Shown: positions 50,802 to 62,680, counted from the first letter of the stretch. The stretch: 64,000 bases of DNA from Ypsolopha sequella (GCA_934047225.1 OW204000.1:10930001-10994000); one strand, 5' to 3'. Translations and numbers: made by a program. The notes: a model not told the origin generated them from the sequence alone.

Positions 50802-50969
50802 ATTTGAAAATGGCAACATGGTTGGAGCTTTTGTCACAGACAATTTGAAAATGGCAACATGGTTGGAGCTTTTGTCACAGACAATTTGAAAATGGCAACA
50901 TGGTTGGAGCTTTTGTCACAGACAATTTGAAAATGGCAACATGGTTGGAGCTTTTGTCACAGACAATTT
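50802..50969 (+). repeat. 41-bp minisatellite, four copies
   Basis: The unit beginning ATTTGAAAATGGCAACATGG and ending GCTTTTGTCACAGACA recurs at exactly 41-bp steps (50806, 50847, 50888, 50929) with no visible substitution between the full copies. This means a recent expansion. Confidence 0.95.
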
Positions 50970-51672
50970 TCCATACATGTTACTGATCCTAAATATGAAT
51001 AGATGGTATTTTTCTGCTTGCATACAATACAATAAAATTATCTTGAATTAAAACACTTGTACTGTAGTTTCACTTTATTTTTGTTAACTCCCAACCGGTT
51101 TCGGATTTTACTCCATTTTCAAGGGAAGATCTTAATTAAAAATATTTCACATGATTCCAGGCACTAGCTCTGAGCAACGTAAACAACGTAAACAAAGTTT
51201 CACCAAGTGCTGACAATCGCAAGTATAAATTTTATAAACAATAAAATTAAATGTTTTAAATTTAGTTTTTTCGCAAAATAATTTATTTTAACTTTTATGA
51301 CATCAAATTTAAATACCATTTTACTGAAGCGATTTCTAGTTTTGACGGCACTTATATATAAGCCTTAACATTTTTCTAAATTGTCAACATTGTAAAATTT
51401 ATAGGTACATTGCAATCTTCTTAATCTTATAAGAACTTCCAACCACTAAAATGCTTCGCACCATTCATATTTGAAACAAAATCAGTGATTCCAACATTCT
51501 CACCAAAGAGTGTGACAACAAGTAGCAATAAAGTATAGTAAATATGGAATAAAATGAAATACAAAAGAATAAAACTGTTTCCCTCACCATTGCGGTGCTC
51601 ATGCCACCCACGAAGTACCCGCCACTTTACCTTTGCAAAAACTGCAGACCTTTCACCATTGGTCTACAATGG

Positions 51673-51818
51673 TGTCGATTCTGCTAAACACAATTTAACT
51701 AATTCGACAGGACTAACCTTATTTTAAGCGTTCTGTCTTTGTCTGTTCGATACGGAAAGAACAAGACAGAAGGCTCAAATTAAGTTTAGTTCTGTCAAAT
51801 AAGTTAGCCGAATCGACA
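51673..51818. mobile_element. 146-bp palindromic MITE, copy 1
   Basis: TGTCGATTC at one end and GAATCGACA at the other. The arms pair through TTCGACAGGACTAACCTTA and the matching AAGTTTAGTTCTGTCAAA. Sister of the element at 51961. Confidence 0.8.
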
Positions 51819-51960
51819 CAAATGTATGACAAACTTATTATTATTTATTGACGTTGGAAACATTCAGATGTAGATAATTAAGCCAAGGGATTTACTAGAA
51901 ACATTTTTCGTGAAATTTTGCTTATATTCGGCATCTAATTAATTATTATTGACTAATAGG

Positions 51961-52113
51961 TCGATGCGGCGCAACACAATTTAACTTATTTGACAGGACT
52001 AACCTTATTTTGAGCGTCCTGTCTTTATCTTTACGATACAGAAAGAAAAAGACAGAACACTTAAATTAAGTTTGGTCCTGTCAAATAAGTTTAAACGTGT
52101 TACACCGAATCGA
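51961..52113. mobile_element. 153-bp palindromic MITE, copy 2
   Basis: Same family and orientation-neutral structure as 51673-51818. TCGATGCGG pairs with CCGAATCGA, and AACTTATTTGACAGGACTAA pairs with TTGGTCCTGTCAAATAAGTT. The two copies are 142 bp apart. Confidence 0.85.
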
Positions 52114-53574
52114 TACATAAGTCTACTTCTGTTTCGATTTTTTGACTCCTATAATAGCTGCTTTTAGTATCTACGTTTGATAGATGCTCGACTAATGAAT
52201 TAATATCGCATTCAAGATAACATCTAGGTTTTTACAAAAATCTGGTGAAAATGGGTATTTATTTAGGGGTTCTAAAATTGTGGTTGCTTTTCTTTCGGGT
52301 CAGGCAATATTTTATGTTTTTTTGGGGTGATATTTCTTTTATAGGAACTGTTAATTAATGGCATATTTTTATTTGCACACCAAAAATACTATTTTGCACA
52401 CTAAATTTGTTTTTAGAAATCCTTCAGCGCAGAAGAGAGCCGGTAGGTTAGGTTAGAAGGTTAGTTTAAAATAATAACCAAATAATAAAGTTAACCTTCG
52501 TGGTTATTTTTTCATTATCACCCCGAAATCTTATAAAAGCACAGTTAGTATTTTAGTGTGCAAGTCAGTATTTTTTTGATGTGGATTTAGTATTTTTGAT
52601 AGAACACTGTAGTACCATATTTAGTATTTTCCTTAATTATTAGATTAATCTGTTGAGTTCTAAATTATCACTAAAACAATAGTATAATAGATAGCAGACA
52701 AGATCGTGGCTGATCCTTTTTACGGGTGAAATACATTTTTCAGACGAGAGTATTGTTTTCTCGGATAAAAAAAAAAAAAAAATATGTGCATAATTGACTC
52801 GTTGACCTCTCTTCGAAATTGTTATTTACCATCTGCAATATAGCGTATTAATTTCCTATACTTAATAGATTCCTATTTGTTGTTCCTTGACGATGCTGTG
52901 AGACGAAACCGGTTGGATTTATACATATAGTGATGCTGTGAAACAGTACATGTGTTTTTATCAAGATGATGGATGACGCTAAAATTAAAACCGCAGAACG
53001 AACAATACATATCCATCCGAAACAAAATCGATAGACTTTATTAATATTTTATGGTTGGTTTCAGAATGTCATCATTGAGGAAGGGACTGGGACCCGTCAT
53101 GCTACCTGCACTGTTTAAATAGTTTTACAAAGATGTCATTTTAGGATGTAAAATATAATAACTGCTGGTATAAAGCTGGAGATTATATTTGGAGGTGCTT
53201 ATTCACTAATAAAATGAAACTTTGTTGGTTCCAGTAACGTGTTAAATGTTTATTTTTTGCGAAGTTTTTACTTCGTTCTGACCGTTTCATTTTAATTACT
53301 TTTCATCTTCTTTTTTCGCTTCAGTGCTTCATAACTTACTAGCTGTGCCCAAGGCTCTGCCTGCGTTGAAAATATTATTATTGTTAAAAAAAAAAACCTT
53401 GAAACACTTGAATCATAGGGACATGTTTGTGACTGACAATGGATGTAGGAGATAATCTCTGCAATTAATTAATTAATATATAATTCATAAGTATGACAGA
53501 AATTAATTTCTATGTTTGAACACTTGGCGACTTATCCATCGCAAGGAGATAAAAATTAAATTAATTTAATCGCT

Positions 53575-53640
53575 TCGAGAGCGAGAGGTCTTGGGTTCGA
53601 ATCCCGGTTCAGAGCTCCTCACATCCAGATTTCACCGAGA
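53575..53640 (+). repeat. SINE-like fragment with tRNA B-box (GGTTCGAATCC)
   Basis: GTCTTGGGTTCGAATCCCGGTTC matches an RNA polymerase III B box with a T-arm-like stem. There is no matching A box or acceptor stem, so it is not a working tRNA gene. The GAGCTCCTCACATCCAGATTT that follows is matched near 56030. Confidence 0.4.
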
Positions 53641-54250
53641 AAATATTCTGGTTCCGTTAACCTGAATATACTTCATTTAAACAGAAAACACTGTACTATA
53701 TGTGACGTCTATATTTATTGTTCAGTTTACTTGAACAATCTAACGTATACAATAATTCAAGTTAACATAACATAATTCTGTTTTTGTTAACCAGGTATTT
53801 TTTACAAAACTATCTGGTAGTATTGTAAAAATAATTTTTTCTCCGTGTTTTTTTTTCTTTCTGCGTTTCTATAATGCAATGATATAATGTTAATAATTCA
53901 TAATCTGGAAAAATTATTTGATGTTCAATTTGCGTTTAAAGTTGCGTTGTAGCAAACCCAAAATAGTATGAACGCCCGTTTAGGTGAAACGCGGAACATT
54001 TTGATTTCATAATTTCGTTCTCTAATTATTAAGCGATCACGTATCTATTGTTTAAGCCGTTCACCATTGTCATAATCAAAGGAACCGAATTGCATAATTT
54101 TTTTCGCGATTTTGGCGTTCGTGTGTGTGATACGCGCACACAAAGTTGTGTAGAGCGTCATCTCACTCTTTTCCGTGAATTTCTGTCCCTCTCTACTTTT
54201 TCGATTTTATTTAATAGACGTTTGATAATGAAATTAGTGGCTAGATTAAT

Positions 54251-54649
54251 TTAATAGTAGTTTATGCTACAAGGGCGAAAAGGAATAAATTACGAGGACG
54301 ACTTAAAACACGAGCGTAGCGAGTGTTTTAAACGTAACCGAGTAATTTATTGCTCTTACGCCCGTGTATCATACTAAGTTTTTCAATGCATAGTGTGAGG
54401 ATATAAAACAAATATAATCTTGTGAACTTTAAATTATGATTGGCTCAAAAGGACTGTATCCAGAGCCGTTAAACAGTGGAAAAAGAAGTATAACATTTAT
54501 GATGGTACACAGTAAAGGCTGCAGGTTAGCCAACCATTGCAAATAAAAAAAAAAAAAATAATAAAGCCCTAGGGCAAAATAATCGACTTTCTGTTCGGTT
54601 TTCATGCATAAAAAGTGGGCCTTTACGAGCACTTGCATTGAAAAATATT
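54251..54649 (+). mobile_element. 400-bp dispersed element, left copy of an inverted pair
   Basis: Runs from TTAATAGTAGTTTATGCTAC through AACACGAGCGTAGCGAGTG, GGACTGTATCCAGAGCCG and AGCCCTAGGGCAAAATAATC to TTACGAGCAC..GCATTGAAAAA. Its first about 120 bp form a hairpin by themselves (GGGCGAAAAGGAATAAATTA against TAATTTATTGCTCTTACGCCC). No ORF of note. Confidence 0.85.
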
Positions 54650-54733
54650 ATATTACAGATCTCACGAAGTCTGGCAAGGGTATACAAATAAGCGCGTTTT
54701 GTAGCGCTCCCGATGTTACACACACTAATTTTT

Positions 54734-54774
54734 ACAACAACAACAACAACAACAACAACGGCAACAACAAACAA
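54734..54774 (+). repeat. (AAC)n microsatellite
   Basis: At least eight ACA/CAA steps, interrupted by one CGG. The poly-valine frame on the other strand is a by-product. Confidence 0.9.
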
Positions 54775-54989
54775 TAATTTGTACACTTCAACTCAAGTTA
54801 TAGGCACACGAAACAGGCAGCTTTTGACACCCGGCTTTGTTTAGTAAGTGATTGGTCCAGTTTTGAAAGCAGGTATTACAGATATGAAGTTAATTATTGT
54901 TCTTGCTTACAGTCCTTGCAAAAGTCTCATTAACAGCAGGAATCAAACAGACCCTACGTGTCCCAAACCCACACAATTTAAACCCAAAC

Positions 54990-55290
54990 AAATAGGATTC
55001 TGTACCCAAAGGGTTACTAACAGGACACTAGTACTAAGACTCCGCTGTCCACCTGTCTGTCCGTCTGTCCGTCTGTCACAAGGCCGTGCATGAACCGTGA
55101 TAGTTGGACAGTTGCAATTTTCACAGATGATGTATTTCTGTTGCCGCTATAACAATAAATACTAAAGTTAGAATACAATAAATATTTAAGGGGGCTCCCA
55201 TACAAGAGACATGTTTTTTTGCTGTTTTTATAGATAATGGTACGGAACCCTTCGTGCGCGAGTCCGACTCGCACTTGGCCGGTTTTTAGT
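54990..55290 (+). repeat. Lepidopteran interspersed repeat, nearly complete
   Basis: CTGTACCCAAAGGG, a TGTCTGTCCGTCTGTCCGTC run at 55056-55077, AGGCCGTGCATGAACCGTGA, AAGGGGGCTCCCATACAA, GTACGGAACCCTTCGTGCGC and GAGTCCGACTCGCACTTGGC in the order known for this widespread lepidopteran element. Best-preserved copy in the window. Confidence 0.8.
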
Positions 55291-55984
55291 TTAAATTTGT
55301 TATTTGGGCTCTATGATTATTTCTTAGGACTCTGTGACAAATCCCAAGAATCAACCCTTAACCTGCTTAATTCTCACTATCGCCAAAACAATAGAAAAAC
55401 ATTAGATCGTAGCTCGGAACTCGGAATCATGTTACAGATTAAAGTAAAACTCCAAATTGAAATAAAAACAAACGCAAGCGCCATCACGTTATAGATAGAC
55501 GTTACGTTACGGTGAATGTTTACTATCAGCTTGTTCGCGTTCCGTTCGGTTTACGAGAACGATATCACAAGATTCCAAGGTCAGGGGTTGGCCGCGGGTC
55601 GATGGCCGACGCACGCTTTTGTGAAAGAAAATAGGCTTTGACTGTTCGGCTTTACGGCCTCTTTGCTGACATTTTCGGGAGTTTCAAATAGAATCGGGTT
55701 TAAAAATAGGACGGCAACAACAGGGGTCTTATTGTCAAAATTTCAACATCTATCGGTATCGCTTCCAAAGGTATCGATGTTGAAGTTTGACAAATAAGGC
55801 CACAGGGTCAGTATATCATAGGAGTTAAGCTATTCAACATAGTTTTGAAGGTGACTTTAAAACGTGAATTGTATTAATATCAAAATACATAAGGTATAAC
55901 GAAGTTTAAAACTATTATAGAAATATTTTTTTATATATTCACACTTAGCGAATTTATTGGAAACGCTAAGAAAAATAAATCTGT

Positions 55985-56090
55985 ATTTGATTAGTTTTGT
56001 ACCGGGACACGAACCCGGGACATTTCGCTTCAAAGCTCCTCATCCAAATTTACTTTTCCTCTGCGCTTCTATATCGCAAAGTTGTTTGTT
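55985..56090. repeat. SINE-like fragment related to 53575
   Basis: Contains ACCGGGACACGAACCCGGGA, a T-arm-like quasi-palindrome, then AAAGCTCCTCATCCAAATTT and CTGCGCTTCTATATCGCAA. Those blocks are in the same order as at 53600-53885. Degenerate; orientation ambiguous because the core is palindromic. Confidence 0.35.
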
Positions 56091-56099
56091 AACATGAAA

Positions 56100-59000
56100 A
56101 CTATTTTACTTACTTTCTGTTATATTTTCTAAATATTTAAGTAATTTTTTATTGTATTCTTACGCCTAAAGGGTCAAATTCATAGGGTATCCCGAATACA
56201 TGACATCGCCACAAGACACTATTAAACATAAACAGATAGGATTACAAAAACCGACAATTTGTAAGTCACTGCAACAAGGTCCGTTCCGTCAATAAAGGTG
56301 TGTCACCGGTCAACGAACCGAGTGACCAAAGTTGACCTTGTTTTTGTAGTAAGAGGTACGCAAGCTTACGTCTTTCTTACCCACATACGTAAGTGACTAC
56401 GTGTTTCGCGAAAAGTTTTCGATAAACCGCTTTTGCTGAGTGACTAGACTAAAAATTCTATGAAAAAATAGGGAAATCGTATGAGCTGATAGATATCATA
56501 ATTGGTATATTGTAGTGCTTTAAATAAATAAAACACTAACTCATATTTATAAAGGATATCTTTTCGATGTATTTGTTTGATCAGTTTTAAATTAATACGC
56601 ACACGAAAGGCAATAATAAAATCAATATATTACAACACAATACATACAACACAATATTCTTTATTGCACACCAAAAAACAGAAATAAGGAAACAGTTTTA
56701 TAACAAGAAGTAGGGTACAACTGGCGGTCTTATCACTAATAAGCGATCTCTTTATATTAAAAATATGAATATATAAAAGCGAAATACCACTCACTCATTC
56801 ATCACAAAATCTCCCGAATTATAAAATCATATAGAGCCTGTCATAAAAAAACGCACATTTTTGCGAAGATTTTTTGATCTTTTGACTCTTTTTAATCATT
56901 AAATTCGGTTCAATAGTTTCAAAGTTATAGCAAGTATAGTAATATAATCTCCTTTTAACAAAGTGAGTATATTGTGTAAAGCATAGAAATAATATTTCTA
57001 TGGTTGAAAGTTACCAACTTAATAATTTGACTATTATGTACTTTGATCGAAGCTTAAGCAAAGCTTCCCATCTTTTATTTAGAATTTTATCAACAAAACC
57101 AACAAGTACCGCCCCCTACACAATAATTGTAAGACTATTACGTCCTAAGTTAAAGAAAGCACTCTTAGCGTGTGAGGAAAAGTAAGAAAAACTCTGCAAG
57201 TTTCCCTCGCCATATGTGTGAGTGCGCCCCGGTCGTACGAGGGAGTTGGTTAAGAATTTTCACGCTTTAGATCTGATCGTGCATGTGGCGCCATCTACTG
57301 ATGGGTAGGTTGGAACTTTTGTAGTAGTTCGCGCTAATGTTAAGTTAGTTGGGTATTTTAACTCAGTGATGTAGTTTTTATAAGAGATTAGATGTATAAT
57401 AATCCATTGGACATATTCATTGGCCTAAACCGTAGTTGTTTCTAGACGTATAGCTTCGTATCGGTAAAACGTTATGACTCTGAAGTTTTCGTGCTTTATG
57501 ATGATTTCTCAGATTACCTTGTCATGTTCGTTGTAAGTAGATTGATTCATAATATGACTACATCATTTCTTACCTGAAACAAACGCAAAAAATAATTAAA
57601 AGATAATATATATACTGTTAATATATACGGTTATTAGTTGTCGTTTGAAGTATTGAAAACGAACTTTTATCAACCAGTGTTTTTAGTGTTCTATAAACTT
57701 TATAGGTATATTTTAAAAGTCGGCAGGGCATATTACTTTTTGCACACGTAACATGAGAGGCCGGTGACATTTCGGTAAAATCGATAGCACCCCCTTATTG
57801 GTATCGAAATGATTGAACGTTCGTTATCGTGACGTTTTTCTAATGGTATCCCCTTTTCTTTTTACACTGTCTGTTAGTGTTTGTGTGTTCACATGTAGGT
57901 ATTTTTTTCAAGTATGCTCTTGATAGTATTCGAATTTATTCATGCTTTGGTTGGGTTAAGGAAATCTCGAAATAAAATGCAACATTCGTTTATTAGGGCG
58001 TACGTAGTAAACTACTGGACCAGTTTTGATGGGGTTTTCACTATTACTGTTCTTTTATATGATATGTGGCAGTTGAAAAGGTCGGAAAAATAAGGGTGGA
58101 GAATTAATAGCGTTTCCTTTCAGTGAAGCCAACGAATAAGTACATATGTTAGAAATGAAAGTATTTAGAAATATATACAGTGAAATTGGTGACACGTAAT
58201 TTGTTATATACTGCACTTTTCCATAATTTATATTTTTGATATACATAATATGCATGGATATAAAACTTGTATCTACTTACGTAAAGATTCTTGTGATCTA
58301 CTATAAATAAACTGTGCCTATTCTCTAATTCATACAATGCTGACATCGTGTGAACGGTCCGCCAATGCCCATATCAAAGACAGCATTGAACTTCAAACCG
58401 ACTTTTTTACCCAAATTAAGGGCCCGGTCACGAATCTGCCTACACTGGGCACCCCTTTCTTTTACATGTCACCAACTAACGACAATCCGAAATCAATACC
58501 GACACGATATCGATGCGAATTTCGACAATGTCGTGTTGATACGCACACATAGGCAGAGTGTATCGCTCTATGTGTGTGTTGGCGAATGAAGCGCAAATAA
58601 TATGCACGATTCGGTGGTGTGAAGCGAAGACGTGGTAGGGTGGCTACAAGTTCAGCGGAAGACGCTTAGATCAGAAAACTATTGTTTTATTCTGTCATCT
58701 ACGGATTTTTTTCTTCTTTCAATTTAGTGCTTGACTTGGAATCAAGCGTAGCTCTGACAAATTGCTGTCGCCGTGCTATTATAAATAAGCGTTTTATAAA
58801 TGGCGGCTCAAGCATGAGTTTCTGTCAAAATAGGTCAGAAATTCATACATCTTTTGTAAAACGCTTCTTTAATGGCATGGCTTATAGATATATTTTTCTT
58901 ACATAATAAATCTAAAGTGGCTAAAGTGGTCAAACATCTATTCTTTTATTTTACTCAAAGAAAAGTAAACAATGTTTATGCTGTTGATTGTTGGCACTTG
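56100..59000. other. Non-coding stretch
   Basis: No gene recognised. GC-richer, CpG-bearing sequence at about 58340-58640 carries two overlapping short open frames (58337-58552, 58350-58589) that resemble nothing known. Elsewhere AT-rich. Confidence 0.5.
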
Positions 59001-59015
59001 GTGTTACTGCAATAC

Positions 59016-59259
59016 ATAATGAACAGAAAATCACTTGTACTATCCCACAAATTTATTTAGTACTTCCTGACCGGTTTCGCCTTTATGGAATTATCAAAGG
59101 AATTAATATAATATCTTAATTCCTTTGATAATTGATAAATTGATTATCAAAGGAATTCATATAAGATCTTTATTCCTTTGATAATGCCATAAAGGCGAAA
59201 CCGGTCAGGAAGTACAAAATAAATTTGTGGGATAGTACAAGTGATTTTCTGTTCATTAT
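59016..59259. mobile_element. 244-bp foldback element with CCGGTTTCG ends
   Basis: Two arms of about 100 bp: ATAATGAACAGAAAATCACT, TGTACTATCCCACAAATTTA and GACCGGTTTCGCC return exactly as complement before 59259. The centre holds three ATTCCTTTGATAAT-type repeats in both orientations. Its outer arm matches the ends of the 1.9-kb segment at 51049-52963. Confidence 0.9.
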
Positions 59260-59477
59260 ACAAAAAGTAAACAAAAATGAGAAAATGTAAAAATAAAAAG
59301 TATTAATGTTTTTTAGAACAGAAAAGATTGACCTTACCGTCCCAATGTGATAGAATTATCGCTGTACTTTGGGCACAAATGTACGCTTTTTAGAGTATTA
59401 TGCTTATATTTTAGAGTATTATACCTCACAATATTTTTCTTCACCGTCAGTAAAACTGTGCACATAAATTCCAAAAA

Positions 59478-59565
59478 CCTTATTAGTCATCGGCCGGCAG
59501 GATTCAAACCTAGATCTTAAGAATGAAAGTCTACGGGGTCGTACAGATTACGCTATACCATTGCT
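59478..59565 (-). repeat. tRNA-derived SINE head, degenerate
   Basis: On the minus strand TGGTATAGCGTAATC (A-box-like) is followed about 40 nt on by GGTTTGAATCCTGCC (B-box-like), then CCGGCCGATG and TTTTTGGAATTTATGTGCAC. A cognate lies at 62170-62235. No acceptor stem forms, so it is not a tRNA gene. Confidence 0.5.
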
Positions 59566-60032
59566 TATACAAAAAGATTTTTTTCAAATTATAATGTTAA
59601 CTGAACCTTCTATAAGTTCGCTTTCAATCCATAAATATTAAATATAAAACCCATCCTCAGATTTCCATAAATTTTTAATTCCCATTTTTGCAAACAACAC
59701 AGGCACCCCACAAATTGGTAAAAAGAAAACGCATTAACACATATAAGCGCGAGCTCACATGCAAAGTTCACCCACACATACATACCGCCCACCCTCGTTT
59801 CTTTAAAAAGGCCCCGTCTCACCCCACCACCCCGTGTCTTTGATAAGGAAATGCAGACATTTGGAGGAAAGCTAAGTATCGAATATTTATTGCGCGGGAA
59901 TAAATTGTTATTTGACGAGATATTTTGGTTTGGTACGTTTTTAGGCCTTTTGAGATTCTAGTTGCGTACGAAAGAAGTTCCTTATCGCCCGTTATTATAC
60001 TCCACACACTTGACGAATGAGAGCTAGGCCTA

Positions 60033-60436
60033 AATATTTTTTCAATGCATGTGCTCGTAAAGGCCCACTTTTTATGCATTAAAACCGAACAGAAAGTCGA
60101 TTATTTTGCCCTAGGGCTTTATTTTTTATTATTTCTTTTTTATTTATTTTCAATGGTTGGCTAACCTGCAGCCTTTCCTGTGTACCATAGATGTTATACT
60201 TTTTTTCCACTGTTTAACGGCTCTGGATACAGTCCTTTTGAGCCAATTATAATTTAAAGTTCACAGGATTATATTTGTTTTCATTTCCTCACACTATGCA
60301 TTGAAAAATGTAGTATGATACACGGGCGTAAAAGCAATAAATTACTCGGTTACGTTTAAAATACTCGCTACGCTCGTGTTTTAAATCGTCCTCGTAATTT
60401 ATTCCTTTTCGCCCTAGTAGCATAAACTACTATTAA
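60033..60436 (-). mobile_element. 400-bp dispersed element, right copy of an inverted pair
   Basis: Reverse complement of 54251-54649 over the whole length with only scattered changes, for example CTACTAGGGCG for CTACAAGGGCG. The high similarity means recent or corrected copies. Confidence 0.85.
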
Positions 60437-60514
60437 GACTTCGACCATAATGACACTTTTGCTACAGAACGTTCCAACCAAGTACCAACCAGGTGTCCCA
60501 GGACACCTCTAGAT

Positions 60515-60690
60515 TTTTTTTTAGGGTTCCGTACCTCAAAATAAAAAAAACGGAACTTACAGGATAACTTTGTTGTCTGTCTGTCACGACCCTTTTGCTC
60601 GTATGAGATATCAAGTTAAAACTAATATCTCCTACAGAAGTTTGCGGCCCCATGGTGCTGTAAGTAAATCAGGCTTCTAACTTGACGCGA
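60515..60690 (+). repeat. Lepidopteran interspersed repeat, 5'-type block
   Basis: TTAGGGTTCCGTACCTCAAA, ACTTACAGGATAACTTTGTT, GTCTGTCTGTCACGACC, CGGCCCCATGGTGCTGTAAG. Same family as 35505 and 54990. Confidence 0.8.
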
Positions 60691-60984
60691 ATAAAAGTAA
60701 TTGCATTTTACATAATCAATTTCACACAAATTTTTGTATAACTCGCAAGGGAATCAAAATCTATAGGGCATTTTCAGTTGACTTAGAAAGATAAAATTTT
60801 GTTCACAGGTAGGTCTTATAACACAAACATAGGCATACAATCTGAAAATTACTAATATTTAACTATTTAGGAAGTTATTTATGGCCAACTTAATTAGACT
60901 ATTTAGATACATAGAGTTTACTAGATCGTAAGTGTCAAGTTAAGTTGGGAATTCATAACTGCAAGCGGAATTATTTACTATGTT

Positions 60985-61065
60985 TTTAGGGTTCCGTACC
61001 AGTATTGTGTGGTGCTACGGAACTCTTTGTGCGCGAGTCCGACTCGCACTTGGCCGTTTTTTTTT
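60985..61065 (+). repeat. Lepidopteran interspersed repeat, internally deleted copy
   Basis: The 5' block TTAGGGTTCCGTACC is joined within about 25 bp to the 3' block GAGTCCGACTCGCACTTGGC, so nearly the whole interior is missing. Confidence 0.8.
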
Positions 61066-61439
61066 TAAAAGACGCGGTCTCATGGAATCAAGCAAGAACG
61101 GCCTAAAACAATATTTCCGAAAAATGTATTAATAGACCTTATAAAAGAAAATGTTTACATTTACAGCAGAGCTAAGCATCAGAAACTTATGGTGGAGGGT
61201 AGTAACAAGAAGACTTCATGAAGCTATCGAGTAGCAATAAATCGTTTTATGGGCAATGGGATAAAGGCTTTCGCTTTTTGGGTAAACTGCTATATTGAGG
61301 TTAGGGGCATAACATTTCGGAGGATTAGAAAGAAAAGAAGCAGGAATAGCTCACTCAGTATAGGACGCCGAACTCTTAATTTCAAGGGTATATCGTCAAA
61401 ATGGACCTTTTTGAAGTTATTTATCTGCTGTTCAAAAGA

Positions 61440-61762
61440 AGTCCCAAGTTAAATAAATTATTATAACAATTTAGAGATATTTTTCTACATTTTGGACTAC
61501 CAGAAACGTTTCACTCGATAGAAATAAGTTTTGACATGAAGTCTAAATTTACGCTTTTTTTGATATTTTGACAAATTGGGATAGCATACAGACTTGAAAA
61601 ATATTTATTTAGATAGTTTTTAACAATACCTAAATTGCAAACTATGGAAATTTTCATAGCTATTTTAGTTAGTTTTGTATTAATTTAAAACCGACTTTTG
61701 TAAATTTTCCCCGATTTCGTCCCTCTCGCACTGCGGGTCTTTCCGCCTAGAGTAATGGGACC
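61440..61762 (+). mobile_element. TTAA-family MITE, copy 3 (ends lost)
   Basis: CACTCGATAGAAATAAG, TGACATGAAGTCT, AAAACCGACTTTTG and CGTCCCTCTCGCACTGCGGG align with copies 1 and 2 in the same orientation. Neither terminal TTAAGGCG block is recognisable, so it is an old or truncated copy. The left boundary is approximate. Confidence 0.6.
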
Positions 61763-61800
61763 CTTGCACGGACGATATATCACCGTCCGCGAAGATGACA

Positions 61801-62141
61801 ACTTTGATGCAAAGCATTTTGTTAAACATTTTTCTGGCCTTTATCGCGATAATTTTGGAAAAACCAAAGATATATTCATATTGGCCGTATAAATGAATGC
61901 CTAAAACGATTTGATTGAATTGGTTCTCTTTTGCTAATTATTTTGGTATTGACGAGCCCGTTCCAAATAGTTCTTCATAATGTCTAAGTACCAAAATAAT
62001 TCGCAAAGGAGAAACAATTCAATCAAATACATTTTAGGACTTAATTTAGACAGCCAATATAAATTGGTGTATGTCCCTGGTTTTTACAAAAACATCGCGG
62101 TAAAGATGAGAAAAATATTTGAAAAATACTTCGCATCAAAC
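61801..62141. mobile_element. 341-bp foldback element
   Basis: Arms of about 150 bp: TTTGATGCAAAGCATTTT, TTTATCGCGAT, CATATTGGC, GATTTGATTGAATTG and TAATTATTTTGGTA pair with their complements at 61985-62141 (TACCAAAATAATTCG, CAATTCAATCAAAT, GCCAATATA, ATCGCGGTAAA, CTTCGCATCAAA). Loop about 35-40 bp near 61960. Confidence 0.85.
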
Positions 62142-62169
62142 GGACGAAAAATACGGAGCGGGTTCTAGA

Positions 62170-62235
62170 CCCAGATTCGAATCCTGCATGCCGATCGAGC
62201 CAACAATGAGTTTTTCGGAATTGATGTGTATATCT
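62170..62235 (+). repeat. SINE fragment, same family as 59478-59565
   Basis: GATTCGAATCCTGCATGCCGAT, ACAATGAGTTTTTCGGAATT and GATGTGTAT correspond in order to the minus-strand element at 59.5 kb. Confidence 0.5.
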
Positions 62236-62504
62236 ATACTTTCTACTTGTTGACGGTATAGGAAAACATTCTGAAGTGCATGCCCTAGTGTTTGTGCCTT
62301 AATTAAGGTGATAATGCTCACCCCCCATCACGTCAGGAAATTAAAATCGTCGATGAAAAGAGGATGTTACGAATATTGACTGTTCTAGTGACAGTTTACA
62401 CTCGTAAACACTTCTAACACCCCTTCAGGGATAAATGTCGTGATGATGTACAAAGAAAAGTATATTTTTCACTTTTTTAGGAGAAAGAAATAATTTCCAG
62501 AAAT

Positions 62505-62660
62505 ATGATTTCTATAAAAACGGCTCACCTCAATACGTGTTATGATCAGGAAAGCCACCCAGTTTCAGCAGATTTAGACTGCCTTCATCTGGGCGAGTGA
62601 AACTAGTCGGCTTTCCCGATCATAACACTTTTTGAGGAGGGCCGTTTTTATATAAATCAT
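62505..62660. mobile_element. 156-bp foldback MITE
   Basis: ATGATTTCTATAAAAACGGC at the left pairs with GCCGTTTTTATATAAATCAT at the right, and GTGTTATGATCAGGAAAGCC pairs with GGCTTTCCCGATCATAACAC. It lies between foldback 61801-62141 and the TTAA MITE at 62681. Confidence 0.9.
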
Positions 62661-62680
62661 GAATTAACCTCAAGTCTCAT

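Larger units (their letters stand above)
51049..52963. mobile_element. 1.9-kb segment with inverted CCGGTTTCG-type ends
   Basis: Left end: ACACTTGTACTG, AACCGGTTTCGG, TTTTCAAGG. Right end, read on the other strand: ACACATGTACTG, AACCGGTTTCG, CGTCAAGG, with similar spacing. No transposase frame lies between them. Either a non-autonomous DNA transposon, or two single ends of a foldback family in opposite orientation. The short foldback at 59016 shares these ends. Confidence 0.5.

Noticed and set aside
52446..52461. TTAGG telomere-type repeat
   Set aside because: Fewer than three units (AGGTTAGGTTAG); this is within chance for AT-rich DNA.
53575..53640. tRNA gene
   Set aside because: Only the T-arm/B-box part is present. 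No A box, anticodon arm or acceptor stem can be formed.
54526..54786. Frame with a long valine run
   Set aside because: Produced by the (AAC)n microsatellite on the other strand.
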